This document shows positions 5,701-9,670 of a DNA stretch of 9,670 nucleotides, in pieces; position 1 is the first letter of the stretch, and every line of letters starts with the position of its first letter. The stretch spans positions 1 through 9,670 of the forward strand of contig CAZRHF010000089.1 of NCBI GenBank assembly GCA_964599835.1, in the 5' to 3' direction. Source of the stretch: SFWF01 sp964599835. GTDB lineage: Bacteria > Bacillota > Clostridia > Oscillospirales > Acutalibacteraceae. Below the pieces are notes generated by a model. It searched no databases and was not told the origin of the DNA. It saw only the letters and a list, made by a program, of their open reading frames with translations. The translations under genes were made by a program, and so were the position numbers.

Positions 5701-8248
5701 TAGGAGAGCCGTCCTCGTTTTTTATAGCTGAAGATTTTAAACTCTCCGTTTGTTCGGGTGTTATACTTCTGTTTCTTCCACCTTCACCACTTCGAATTGG
5801 CGAGCTTTTTCCCTGCTCAGACCACGCTGTTCGGCCTTGGTCATAATTTCCTCCCAGGTCTGCTTGTAATACTCCAGCGCGTTCTCCGGTATTTCCACCT
5901 TGTCCCCGTTCTTCAGAGTAAGGCGTAACATTTTCATTTCCAAAACCTCCGTTTTCTAAATTTATACTTGTATTATTATATCCGTTAACCGAACTGACGT
6001 CAACTGCTTCGGTAGGGTTAAGACTTTCGGCGATAAAGTTTTCGCCTACACGCTCGGTTTCGTTAAGCTCGAGGCTATTAAGAAATTCTTCGTTTGAGTA
6101 TTTTTCCTTAAATATCTCTGCCGCCTCGGTGTTTCCGCCGAACATTGTCTCGGCGATCTGCTGTTCTGTGCCTTTGGTAGCAATATATTTAAGGGTTTCC
6201 TTTGTAAAGGTGCTGTTGTTGTAAACAAGGTCGGTGGTCTCTTTAGATAACTGTCCGCGTTCCGGAGCGGTGACCTCTTTTCCCTTTGCAACCTTTTCGG
6301 AAATTTCGCGGTAAATCTCCGACTTGATATTCTGAGCATCACGCGCAAGCTTCAATACCTCCTCGGTGGTAACGCTTTCGCCTATCGACTCAAAGTATGC
6401 CTGAGACTGTGCCTCGTTTGCATTGCCGCCTCCCAGAACAAAACCGCTGACCATACCGATAAGCCCCTGATAAAGCGATTCATTCAGGGTATCTGCGGAA
6501 TAGGTGTTATTCTCTTCATAGATTACGTTTCTTATTGCAGGATCGGCAACACCCTGTATAAATTCCTGCAAGCCTTCACCAACTCCCGTTTCAAGACGCA
6601 CAACCACGCCTTTAAGCAAGGTCTTGGGGAATTTATGGGTGAATATGTTGTCGATTTTATTAAGGACCTTAACCACCTTGCTGCTCGATCCTTTGCCGAG
6701 GAATTTGCCGCCTATACCGCCAAGCAAACGGTCAAGGGCAATTTCCATTGTGGCCTGTACTGCACCGTATGTAACGCCTTCTACGAGGGTCTTATTGTTA
6801 CGCATGGCCTCTGCTATACTGTCGCCCATAACGCCGGCAGTGAGCATAGCACTGTATCCCGCTCCGCCCGAAACCACGCCCATGGCTATTGCCGGGGCCT
6901 GCTGAGAAACGGTATAAACCGACTGATAGAAAAATTTTGCAAAGTCGTTATCTTCGTTTTTGAGAATTTCGTTTGCAAGCCTTTCCCCGTCGGTGTAGTC
7001 ATAAAGACCTGAAGCTTCCTGACCTTTCATAGCCGCTCCTAATCGGCCTATATTATACATACTTCCTTCTATGCCCTGACCTGCCAGAAACACCGTCTTT
7101 TCAAGGCCGTTCATTTCCTCCGCAAGATCTTCCGCCGCTCTGGCCTCCAGACGACTGTCGATCTCCTTCAGATATTTTCCTGCAAGGGAGCCCTCCATAT
7201 CCTTGGTCTGCTTCATCACGTAATAGTTATAGACCAGCTTTTCTTCCTCGGTAAGCTTTGAATACTTGTAATTATCCTCCCTTACCGATACCGTTTTATG
7301 GCCGTTAATGATGTTGTGAACGTCGGCGTTGAGCTTTTTGGATTTTGCAAAGGTCTCCGAAGCCCATTTTGCTGCAAACTGTTCGATATCGCTTGCCAGA
7401 TAATGGTTTTTGCGTATATCTTCAAAAGCACGGGTTTCTGTTTCCTGCGTTTTTTGGCTATCCAGATATTGATAATATGCATACTTGTTATAAAACTTTG
7501 TGCCGTCGGGAGTGGTAATAATTTTTTCCTCGGCATTTGATGTTTTAATATTTTTAAGGTTTTGAAACTTTTTAAGCCTTATAGTCTCGGCAATAGCCTT
7601 TTGCCTCTTTGCCTCATCCAAATTTTCCTGCTCTTCTTCGCTTTCAATTTCGGGAACGGCGCCAAACTCCTTTATAGCCTGTCCTACCGTTCCGAGCATT
7701 GGGTTATTGGGATCTAAAAGCTCGTTAAGCCTCGGATCGTTTGCCACAACAAGACCGTTTTTAGCATTAAAAGCTATAAGCAAGTTTTTACGTTTTTGGT
7801 CTCGCTCTGCTTTTTCCTGCTCAGCGTATGCCTTATCGTACTCCTCGTTAAACTTGACCGCCGCATCGTAGATTTCCTGCGAGACGTAGGTTTTTTCTTC
7901 AGGAATCGTAATTTCAGGCTTCTGCAGTGCTGCTTTTGGAGAAAAATCCCCCTGCTTGGCCTCTTTGGGTGAGGTGGGAATAGAGGGAAATTGTGCTTTT
8001 GGCGCCTCAGTTTTCGGTGCCTCTCCTACAACAACGCTGTTCGGAGAATTTTTCAGCAGAGCTGCGACCTTTTCAACCTCGGATACGTAGCGGTTTATCT
8101 CGGTCTGAGTGCCGAAGAATTTGCCCTTATTTTCTTTTGCAAGTTGAATTGCGCTTTTGGTCGAGCTGTTTGCGGCAACGCCCGAAGCAGTGCTCTTAGG
8201 AGTGTTGTTTTGATTTTTATAAAGCTTAGCAATTTCTTGTGCCGTCAT
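215..8248 (-). CDS. Giant phage polyvalent protein (ART + metallopeptidase + LPD3-like x2 + LPD38-like)
   Basis: This is a single open frame of 2,677 codons. The start is fixed by an AGGAGG site 7 bases upstream and by the TAATG overlap with the preceding gene. Domains by residue: charged helical N-terminus (1-380); Gly/Ala-rich hydrophobic block (381-610); Gly/Arg/Gln-rich linker (755-838); ADP-ribosyltransferase-like domain (838-990); HELTH zincin (1020-1215); two LPD3/BECR-like domains (about 1311-1445 and 1549-1710); linker modules with SFSI and GEMVT motifs (1484-1535, 1775-1847); LPD38-like region (1850 to the end). Proteins of this architecture belong to the polyvalent class of phages and conjugative elements, predicted to enter the cell with the DNA and act on host factors. 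A role in ejection and early host takeover is inferred, not shown. The frame is intact. GC content changes sharply at some domain borders, and a small ORF is nested at 5761-5937. The phage/mobile-element assignment is firm; the detailed biochemical role is not. Confidence 0.9.
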   Translation of the reverse strand: MTAQEIAKLYKNQNNTPKSTASGVAANSSTKSAIQLAKENKGKFFGTQTEINRYVSEVEKVAALLKNSPNSVVVGEAPKTEAPKAQFPSIPTSPKEAKQGDFSPKAALQKPEITIPEEKTYVSQEIYDAAVKFNEEYDKAYAEQEKAERDQKRKNLLIAFNAKNGLVVANDPRLNELLDPNNPMLGTVGQAIKEFGAVPEIESEEEQENLDEAKRQKAIAETIRLKKFQNLKNIKTSNAEEKIITTPDGTKFYNKYAYYQYLDSQKTQETETRAFEDIRKNHYLASDIEQFAAKWASETFAKSKKLNADVHNIINGHKTVSVREDNYKYSKLTEEEKLVYNYYVMKQTKDMEGSLAGKYLKEIDSRLEARAAEDLAEEMNGLEKTVFLAGQGIEGSMYNIGRLGAAMKGQEASGLYDYTDGERLANEILKNEDNDFAKFFYQSVYTVSQQAPAIAMGVVSGGAGYSAMLTAGVMGDSIAEAMRNNKTLVEGVTYGAVQATMEIALDRLLGGIGGKFLGKGSSSKVVKVLNKIDNIFTHKFPKTLLKGVVVRLETGVGEGLQEFIQGVADPAIRNVIYEENNTYSADTLNESLYQGLIGMVSGFVLGGGNANEAQSQAYFESIGESVTTEEVLKLARDAQNIKSEIYREISEKVAKGKEVTAPERGQLSKETTDLVYNNSTFTKETLKYIATKGTEQQIAETMFGGNTEAAEIFKEKYSNEEFLNSLELNETERVGENFIAESLNPTEAVDVSSVNGYNNTSINLENGGFGNENVTPYSEERGQGGNTGERAGVLQADLGGNYDQGRTAWSEQGKSSPIRSGEGGRNRSITPEQTESLKSSAIKNEDGSPKAVYHFTDNMEFDVFAKGDIGFHFGNETQAAARGNIQNKTGRTITAYLDIKNPIQIPSDIMCWRPRNLAFRLVSDGIISERDFDTVSELDNTETYEYNSPAAVELRRILAEKGYDGIVYQNMFEGDGESYIAFYPEQVIIIDDGRGNVGSDTTTDAATDSLIHPAPTAGKIFKMNPVSAKARAFVKDIAKRLGTNLEFVDMAAELARRGNNTEGLIIYPEGFYDPDTHTLYIGNEVVNPVEVVFKHELTHYGERSAHYAEFAKAVRKSKAFKKWLEAQDGLKDISPKLRESKLHEIYRDRYKSLQELTEPKAQREVIAHFVAEVLFKGDVNTLSELLNESTPTHKNAIRRFLSDFFSYLKSKFSDSKQIVSEIVDLENMYRDLIADATANPTPTETGLTYDSAADTEAANEKTTEENGGEISYSVPLSEVRNWDINWDEDNNSSIKSQLINHMSEVNSMEPVAEVEFIKEANKTYADSLREFLLQNFGKKIQTKLYGDIIFDDEAINTLGGYINNDAEAAAALAAPYVIKKGKAISGHKNHKGKGSVSVTFAAPVQINGEVGNVAVSVLYGKGRVHSLRVLTPEGKTFELIKIKKEEATTAVRSLKTAGNPHITSSEFSIPQTDSNVKENVDEDLSFSIPAADSLYDKVQKGEITREEFDRLISEGWKKAGETYGVKPDGEMVTAQMSEADRAKILRAKKVNLVNVENGDPYNEFDFADLENNIKSKVEKSLLKKFQELGLLKKYKSVAISDVEFDFTGKGVRKSLNSQETAYGGSKADFAKAVIHLQELLDNSVLIETHTDKGKGTLKEQRGLKQVYVLLSVMREGNTVIPVQFEVKQYVDENNRLYLAVALTKIETGVVGNTASDKQMATSLIPISNISIPELFSKINPKDGKFLKYIPDEFLNASQIEAKKQALSDDETKYGLSFSITATERSGVAADTPLNRQTNYKAELGKLLQRMQNEEITQEEYMSEVSKLYQKSVDENGQIKQGEMVTPQNKPYPVPKKVREGTAVRGYVRTVMEAGKATPEIASHFEALILSGEFDHTPTSNEKRINAAVQKINNLGYQQALKGWRDQNKKLLTSDKNNIATGEALLNLAFEHKNVADIMNLTAELAEIGTRTAQNLQAMKLLKRMGGITQLIYVQKAVAKINENLDKRFKRRLESRGIPVPVVKINETMANQLAECNTESEYEVVYEAIMQDIADQVPPTFLDKFTAWRYMAMLFSTTTHIRNFFGNAIFLPAVRIKNVLGKVIELTQPKDQRTKSVVVKKAYKDFAEKDFEEVKDLLSGSGKYNPSEQIDEYRKIFKTRWLEALRKFNFTALEKEDIFFLKRHYRHSLGGYLQAQGLDVNNISSKKLHQARDYAIQEALKATYRDTSKVANVLSELSHISILGNIAIEGIMPFKKTPINIVKRGIEYSPAGLLKTVLDGIRLLRGGTITASEWIDGLASNLTGAGVFLFGMWLSSLGIVKAGFDDEEEWFRKMNGEQEYSIEIAGHSYTISWAAPMCIPFFMGAAVQEYDPEEDGDLFSAVGELMLSGFEPVLELSCLSGINDAIQGVKYVAEGEIPGLVMHSLKSFASQLLPTTLGKVANLFDDTRRTTYIDKTSDIPEIVQEALDKIASKFPGATHTRAEYIDAWGRKKYTGNFIERFFQQFVSPGYASTVEVSDISEELRRLYKVTGKTGIYPDTPKKYITIGGERRDLTKEEYYDYAVFAGQTKMDLVNDAMKHEYYDKLTDEQKAKVIGKIYEYSNKLAAVSQLEITLEEVRAKMGDKGDVLTADRWAKFTSEQKQYLTYDAFMDGVKTAYKYEQNGGSAAEYFIYSALKDN
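2708..2926 (-). repeat. Inter-domain linker module, copy B (residues 1775-1847)
   Basis: The module begins LSFSIT (1775-1780), then has EITQEEY (1814-1820) and ends GEMVTPQ (1841-1847). From EIT to GEMVT the spacing is 27 residues, exactly as in copy A. An ungapped 35-residue alignment of the two copies gives 14 identities. It joins the second LPD3-like domain to the LPD38-like region. Confidence 0.7.
3119..3604 (-). other. LPD3/BECR-like domain, copy 2 (residues 1549-1710)
   Basis: The segment contains VEFDFTGKGVRKSLN (1602-1616), a helix (FAKAVIHLQELLDNSVLI), the motif ETHTDKGKG (1647-1655), and strands (VYVLLSVMREG, VIPVQFEVKQY, LYLAVALTKIE). The layout matches the first copy and is closer to what I recognise as LPD3. 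The coding DNA is AT-rich (3421-3600 is 58/180 GC by hand count), with a sharp rise to 95/180 in the adjoining linker (3601-3780). This supports acquisition of the domain as a cassette. Its function is unknown; an RNase-like BECR fold is a possibility only. Confidence 0.5.
3644..3799 (-). repeat. Inter-domain linker module, copy A (residues 1484-1535)
   Basis: The module begins LSFSIP (1484-1489), then has EITREEF (1502-1508) and ends GEMVTAQ (1529-1535). It separates the two LPD3-like domains. Related short motifs, without the rest of the module, occur at SYSVP (1271-1275) and EFSIP (1466-1470), so S-[FY]-S-[IV]-like motifs mark every domain border after the metallopeptidase. Confidence 0.7.
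3914..4318 (-). other. LPD3/BECR-like domain, copy 1 (residues 1311-1445)
   Basis: An alpha+beta segment: a helix (DSLREFLLQNFG), a strand with DIIF, a helix (EAINTLGGYI), then AISGHKNHKGKG (1383-1394) and a run of strands (SVTFAAPVQI, VAVSVLYG, VHSLRVL). The layout and the His-x(2-3)-KGKG motif recur in the second copy. It resembles domains catalogued as LPD3 or as phage Barnase-EndoU-ColicinE5/D-RelE-like nucleases, but I cannot separate these families by eye. The DNA is AT-rich: 4201-4440 is about 33% GC by hand count, against about 51% in 4861-5100. Confidence 0.45.
4604..5191 (-). other. Zinc metallopeptidase domain (MPTase-PolyVal type, HELTH), residues 1020-1215
   Basis: A zincin HExxH motif reads HELTH at residues 1095-1099 (codons at 4966-4952), preceded by hydrophobic VEVVFK as expected for the active-site helix. 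A strand with GLIIYPEGFYDPDTHTLYIG (1063-1082) precedes it. Downstream, REVIAHFVAE (1163-1172) supplies a candidate third zinc ligand, most likely Glu1164. Metallopeptidase domains are recurrent in polyvalent proteins, where release of individual domains by self-cleavage has been proposed. The repeated linker motifs that follow could be such sites. Cleavage specificity cannot be read from the sequence. Confidence 0.8.
5279..5737 (-). other. ADP-ribosyltransferase-like domain (ART-PolyVal type), residues 838-990
   Basis: The region opens with SSAIKNEDGSPKAVYHFT, whose VYHFT (852-856, His854) matches the first ART motif. It continues with GDIGFHFGNETQAA (867-880), the usual strand plus 'G-x-x-F-x-x-x-x-x-A' motif, then LDIKNPIQI (897-905) and ends with YDGIVYQN and GESYIAFYPEQV (976-987), typical of the last strands with a candidate catalytic Glu977. 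This order is characteristic of the ADP-ribosyltransferase domains described in polyvalent proteins. The likely reaction is transfer of ADP-ribose from NAD+ to a target; the target is unknown. Activity is inferred from motif order only. Confidence 0.7.
5761..5937 (-). CDS. Nested small ORF of 58 codons inside the giant gene's linker
   Basis: This frame lies on the same strand as the giant gene but in a different phase, beginning at the ATG at 5937 and ending TAA at 5761. A GGAGG site sits 8 bases upstream. An in-frame TTG at 5943 is a weaker alternative start. The predicted product is acidic/basic and looks like a folded protein: a beta-hairpin-like start (MLRLTLKNGDKVEIPE) then helices (YYKQTWEEIMTKAEQ and LSREKARQFEVVKVEE). 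I do not recognise a family. In the same DNA the main frame encodes a Gly/Arg/Gln/Ser-rich linker. By hand count, third-position GC is 36/58 in this frame and 16/59 in the main frame; GC-rich parts of the giant gene have high third-position GC in their own frame. It may be a true overlapping gene, or the relic of a small gene absorbed into the linker. Expression is unproven. Confidence 0.45.
   Translation of the reverse strand: MKMLRLTLKNGDKVEIPENALEYYKQTWEEIMTKAEQRGLSREKARQFEVVKVEETEV
5946..5950 (-). promoter_or_regulatory. Shine-Dalgarno site of the nested ORF
   Basis: GGAGG lies 8 bases before the ATG at 5937, standard spacing for Firmicute initiation. In the main frame the same bases encode part of Gly-Gly, so the motif could also arise from Gly codons; that is the main argument against it. 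Confidence 0.45.
6419..7108 (-). other. Gly/Ala-rich hydrophobic region of the giant protein (residues 381-610)
   Basis: The segment is rich in Gly, Ala and small hydrophobic residues, for example APAIAMGVVSGGAGYSAML (451-469), GGIGGKFLG (510-518) and GLIGMVSGFVLGGG (595-608). It alternates with amphipathic helices and acidic motifs such as GVGEGLQEFIQG (555-566). Similar blocks are common near the N-terminus of large phage and conjugative-element proteins in Firmicutes. The composition suggests membrane insertion or glycine-zipper packing, which would suit a protein that crosses or lines an envelope channel during DNA delivery. That role is inference; no enzymatic motif is visible here. Confidence 0.55.
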
Positions 8249-9348
8249 TACTTATCCTCCTCTAACTCTGCGATTTTATCTAAAACATCCAGTTCTATCA
8301 TAACCATAAGTTTTTCCGCATCGGACAGGCCGCTGTTGTTTAACCTGTCGGAGATCATTTTGATGTCGTCTTTGTTTTCCAAATATTTCTTCCCAACGAC
8401 GTATGCAGTTGCATTGGCTATTCCTAAGGTGCCTGCGGCTACTTTTCCTATACCTCCTGTAGTAGTCTTATAGGAGTTGGCCGTATTTATAAACTTTGAG
8501 GTTAAGTTTCTATAGATGGAATCCACCAGAGCTTTTGATGCTGTGGTTGGCTTGATCTGGCCGCCGCTTGCTATGTATTCATTGAGTTGTTCTCCATTCA
8601 ACGAAGTCATATCAAGAACCTGACGCTCTTTTTCATAATCCTCAGCCGATATTCCCGCCGCATTAAGAAGCATCTTCATCTGGGTGCTGTTTGTATCAAG
8701 ACCGCTCTGCTTCTGATACTCGTATATCATCGAAGCGTGAACGGGGTTATTGTTATACGTCAAGTTTCCAAGTTCGTCTTTTGTTGCAAAATCCTGACGC
8801 TCTTTATATATTCGCGTATAAAGATCGTTAAAGTTATCGGTCAGGGCTGTCTGCTGTGCCTCGATAGCGGCATTCTGCTGTTCTATCGCGGTGTTATAGT
8901 TTTCGGTACCCTGAGTCACGGCGTTCTTTTCGTAGGTGGAATTTATGTTCGCAACGTCGGTCTTAAGGCCTGTATCGATCTCGGTAAGCTTGGCCTTCAT
9001 TGCGGCCGAAAGGGTATCCACCGCCTTCTGCCTCTGCCGCGAATATTCGGCGTCCTGACTCGCATAAGAGAGCTGATTTGCTGTCATTTGGGTACGGTTC
9101 ATCCCCGAATCGGTAAGTCCCATTTCGGCGGCTTTGCGCTCTAAATACCGCTCGTTTAAGACCTTCTGTATCTCGTTTTTCTGAAAAAGAGTGTCGTATT
9201 CCTCTTTGGTGCCGGCGATCTGTGTGTTATATGAATCCGTAACAAGCTGCTTATTGGCATCCGCGACCTCGGTCTTGGCCTTTATCTCCGCATCCTTGGC
9301 CGCCTTGGTCTGCTTTCTTACGTCCTCGATATATTTATCAATGCTCAT
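8248..9348 (-). CDS. Phage coiled-coil protein, probable virion/ejection partner of the giant protein
   Basis: The protein has 366 residues from the ATG at 9348, chosen because AGGAGG sits 9 bases upstream; an ATG 11 codons earlier has no such site. Residues 1-190 are highly charged and Gln/Ala/Lys-rich, with long predicted coiled-coil helices. They include MGLTDSGMNRTQMTANQLSY (76-95), a motif I associate with small structural proteins encoded beside giant polyvalent proteins in Firmicute phages. Residues 298-322 (GGIGKVAAGTLGIANATAYV onward) form a Gly/Ala-rich hydrophobic segment that may touch a membrane. The C-terminal tail is helical and acidic. No enzymatic motif is seen. It overlaps the giant gene by one base and is probably co-translated with it, so a shared role in the particle or in DNA delivery is likely but inferred. 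Confidence 0.8.
   Translation of the reverse strand: MSIDKYIEDVRKQTKAAKDAEIKAKTEVADANKQLVTDSYNTQIAGTKEEYDTLFQKNEIQKVLNERYLERKAAEMGLTDSGMNRTQMTANQLSYASQDAEYSRQRQKAVDTLSAAMKAKLTEIDTGLKTDVANINSTYEKNAVTQGTENYNTAIEQQNAAIEAQQTALTDNFNDLYTRIYKERQDFATKDELGNLTYNNNPVHASMIYEYQKQSGLDTNSTQMKMLLNAAGISAEDYEKERQVLDMTSLNGEQLNEYIASGGQIKPTTASKALVDSIYRNLTSKFINTANSYKTTTGGIGKVAAGTLGIANATAYVVGKKYLENKDDIKMISDRLNNSGLSDAEKLMVMIELDVLDKIAELEEDK
8256..8261 (-). promoter_or_regulatory. Ribosome binding site of the giant gene, inside the upstream gene
   Basis: AGGAGG lies 7 bases before the ATG at 8248 and is made from the last Glu-Glu codons of the upstream gene. The stop codon of that gene (8250-8248) shares its last base with the start codon of the giant gene, giving TAATG. 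The arrangement fits termination-reinitiation and coupled synthesis of the two proteins. Confidence 0.85.
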
Positions 9349-9357
9349 CAGTTGGTT

Positions 9358-9363
9358 CCTCCT
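9358..9363 (-). promoter_or_regulatory. Ribosome binding site of the coiled-coil gene
   Basis: AGGAGG with a 9-base spacer to the ATG at 9348. It decides the start in favour of MSIDKY over the ATG at 9381. I do not see a convincing -35/-10 promoter between here and the hairpin at 9398, so transcription may begin upstream of the window. Confidence 0.85.
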
Positions 9364-9397
9364 GTTTTTATTAAAATGCAAAATGCAGAATGAATGT

Positions 9398-9410
9398 GTG
9401 CCTTCGGCAC
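9398..9410. repeat. Small GTGCC/GGCAC hairpin before the coiled-coil gene
   Basis: GTGCC (9398-9402) and GGCAC (9406-9410) pair around TTC. As plus-strand RNA this contains C(UUCG)G, a very stable tetraloop. On the minus strand it is followed by an AT-rich leader with a repeated AAATGCA (9374-9386), so it might end an upstream transcript or protect a leader. It has no clean U-tract. Confidence 0.5.
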
Positions 9411-9418
9411 GGTCGAGG

Positions 9419-9606
9419 GGCTCACGCCGCGATATAAATCCCTAACGGGATTTGCGATATAGGCTGACGCCTGCGATATATCTTCGATGCGATATGCCCT
9501 GCGGGGCGCAAGGGGATTTATATCATATCGCAATCGACCGATAAGGTCGGTTATATCGCGTTTGCGAAGCAAACATATCGCACCGAGCATAAGCGAGGTA
9601 TATCAT
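9419..9606. repeat. Array of variable short hairpins with constant GCGATAT / ATATCGC spacers
   Basis: GCGATAT lies at 9429-9435, 9454-9460, 9473-9479 and 9489-9495. Its complement ATATCGC lies at 9525-9531, 9553-9559 and 9575-9581, with a decayed copy (ATATCAT) at 9600-9606. Between them are GGC/GCC (9419-9428), AAATCCC/GGGATTT (9436-9453), AGGC/GCCT (9461-9472), ATC/GAT (9480-9488), GCCC/GGGC (9496-9507), AATCGACC/GGTCGGTT (9532-9552), GTTTGC/GCAAAC (9560-9574) and an imperfect ACC...GGT (9582-9599). Orientation flips between 9495 and 9525, where an orphan arm (9513-9524) exactly complements 9431-9442. The design matches the array at 1-168 with a different heptamer. A continuous minus-strand frame over most of it is a by-product of the repeats, not a gene. 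Confidence 0.85.
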
Positions 9607-9670
9607 AGTAAGCTTCCGCCGAGATCCCGCCTACGGCGATTTTGCGACGGTATCTGCGACAATGGGTCAT
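9607..9670. other. Non-coding right edge with a small hairpin
   Basis: The segment holds a CGCC-TAC-GGCG hairpin (9628-9638) with a competing longer pairing CGCCG (9617-9621)/CGGCG (9634-9638), and a direct repeat TGCGAC (9643-9648 and 9655-9660). Minus-strand frames are open to the edge but short and run into the array. I see no supportable gene; it may be the rest of the same repeat element. Confidence 0.5.

Noticed and set aside
6046..6348. A 100-codon alternative minus-strand frame inside the giant gene.
   Set aside because: Arg/Ser/Pro/Leu-rich composition typical of an out-of-frame reading. The main frame here looks structured, unlike at 5761-5937.
7282..7536. An 84-codon alternative minus-strand frame inside the giant gene.
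   Set aside because: Its composition is typical of a shifted frame, I noticed no ribosome binding site, and the main frame is a normal helical segment.
7991..8473. A 160-codon plus-strand open frame across the junction of the two real genes.
   Set aside because: It is antisense to two confidently called genes, spans their junction, and has a low-quality composition.
9348..9590. An 80-codon minus-strand frame over the right hairpin array.
   Set aside because: It is a translation of the repeat array, ends over the start of the real gene, and has no independent sign of coding.
9553..9670. Minus-strand frames open to the right edge that might be the end of an upstream gene.
   Set aside because: They are short, Arg/Cys-rich, run into the array, and cannot be judged without sequence beyond the window.

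Overview
The window looks like part of a bacteriophage, prophage or related mobile element of a low-to-moderate GC Firmicute, most plausibly a gut Clostridia (Oscillospiraceae/Ruminococcus-like). This rests on strong AGGAGG ribosome binding sites, a tightly packed one-strand gene pair, the protein families present, and clusters of tiny intergenic hairpins. The host assignment is an inference from sequence style, not a database match.

Layout, left to right. Positions 1-168 hold a non-coding array of short unrelated hairpins separated by a constant heptamer (GTTATAT, then its complement ATATAAC). A long terminator-like hairpin follows at 169-199. Positions 215-8248 (minus strand) are one uninterrupted reading frame of 2,677 codons. 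Positions 8248-9348 (minus strand) are a 366-codon coiled-coil gene that lies upstream in the transcript and is joined to the giant gene by a TAATG stop/start overlap. Positions 9364-9670 are non-coding and hold a second hairpin array with a different constant heptamer (GCGATAT/ATATCGC). There is no convincing plus-strand gene.

The giant protein is a 'polyvalent protein' in the sense of Iyer, Aravind and colleagues: a multi-domain protein of phages and conjugative elements thought to be delivered with the DNA. In order it has a charged N-terminus, a Gly/Ala-rich hydrophobic block, a low-complexity linker, an ADP-ribosyltransferase-like domain, an HELTH zinc metallopeptidase domain, two divergent copies of an LPD3/BECR-like alpha+beta domain separated by repeated linker modules, and a long C-terminal LPD38-like region with hydrophobic segments. 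The coiled-coil protein upstream is probably its virion or ejection partner.

Most worth a second look are: a nested 58-codon frame (5761-5937) with its own Shine-Dalgarno site inside the giant gene's disordered linker; the repeated inter-domain linkers (SFSI..., EITxEE..., GEMVT) flanking domains of sharply different GC content, which suggests domain-cassette shuffling and possibly self-processing sites; and the two hairpin arrays flanking the gene pair, each with an orientation flip next to an orphan half-hairpin.
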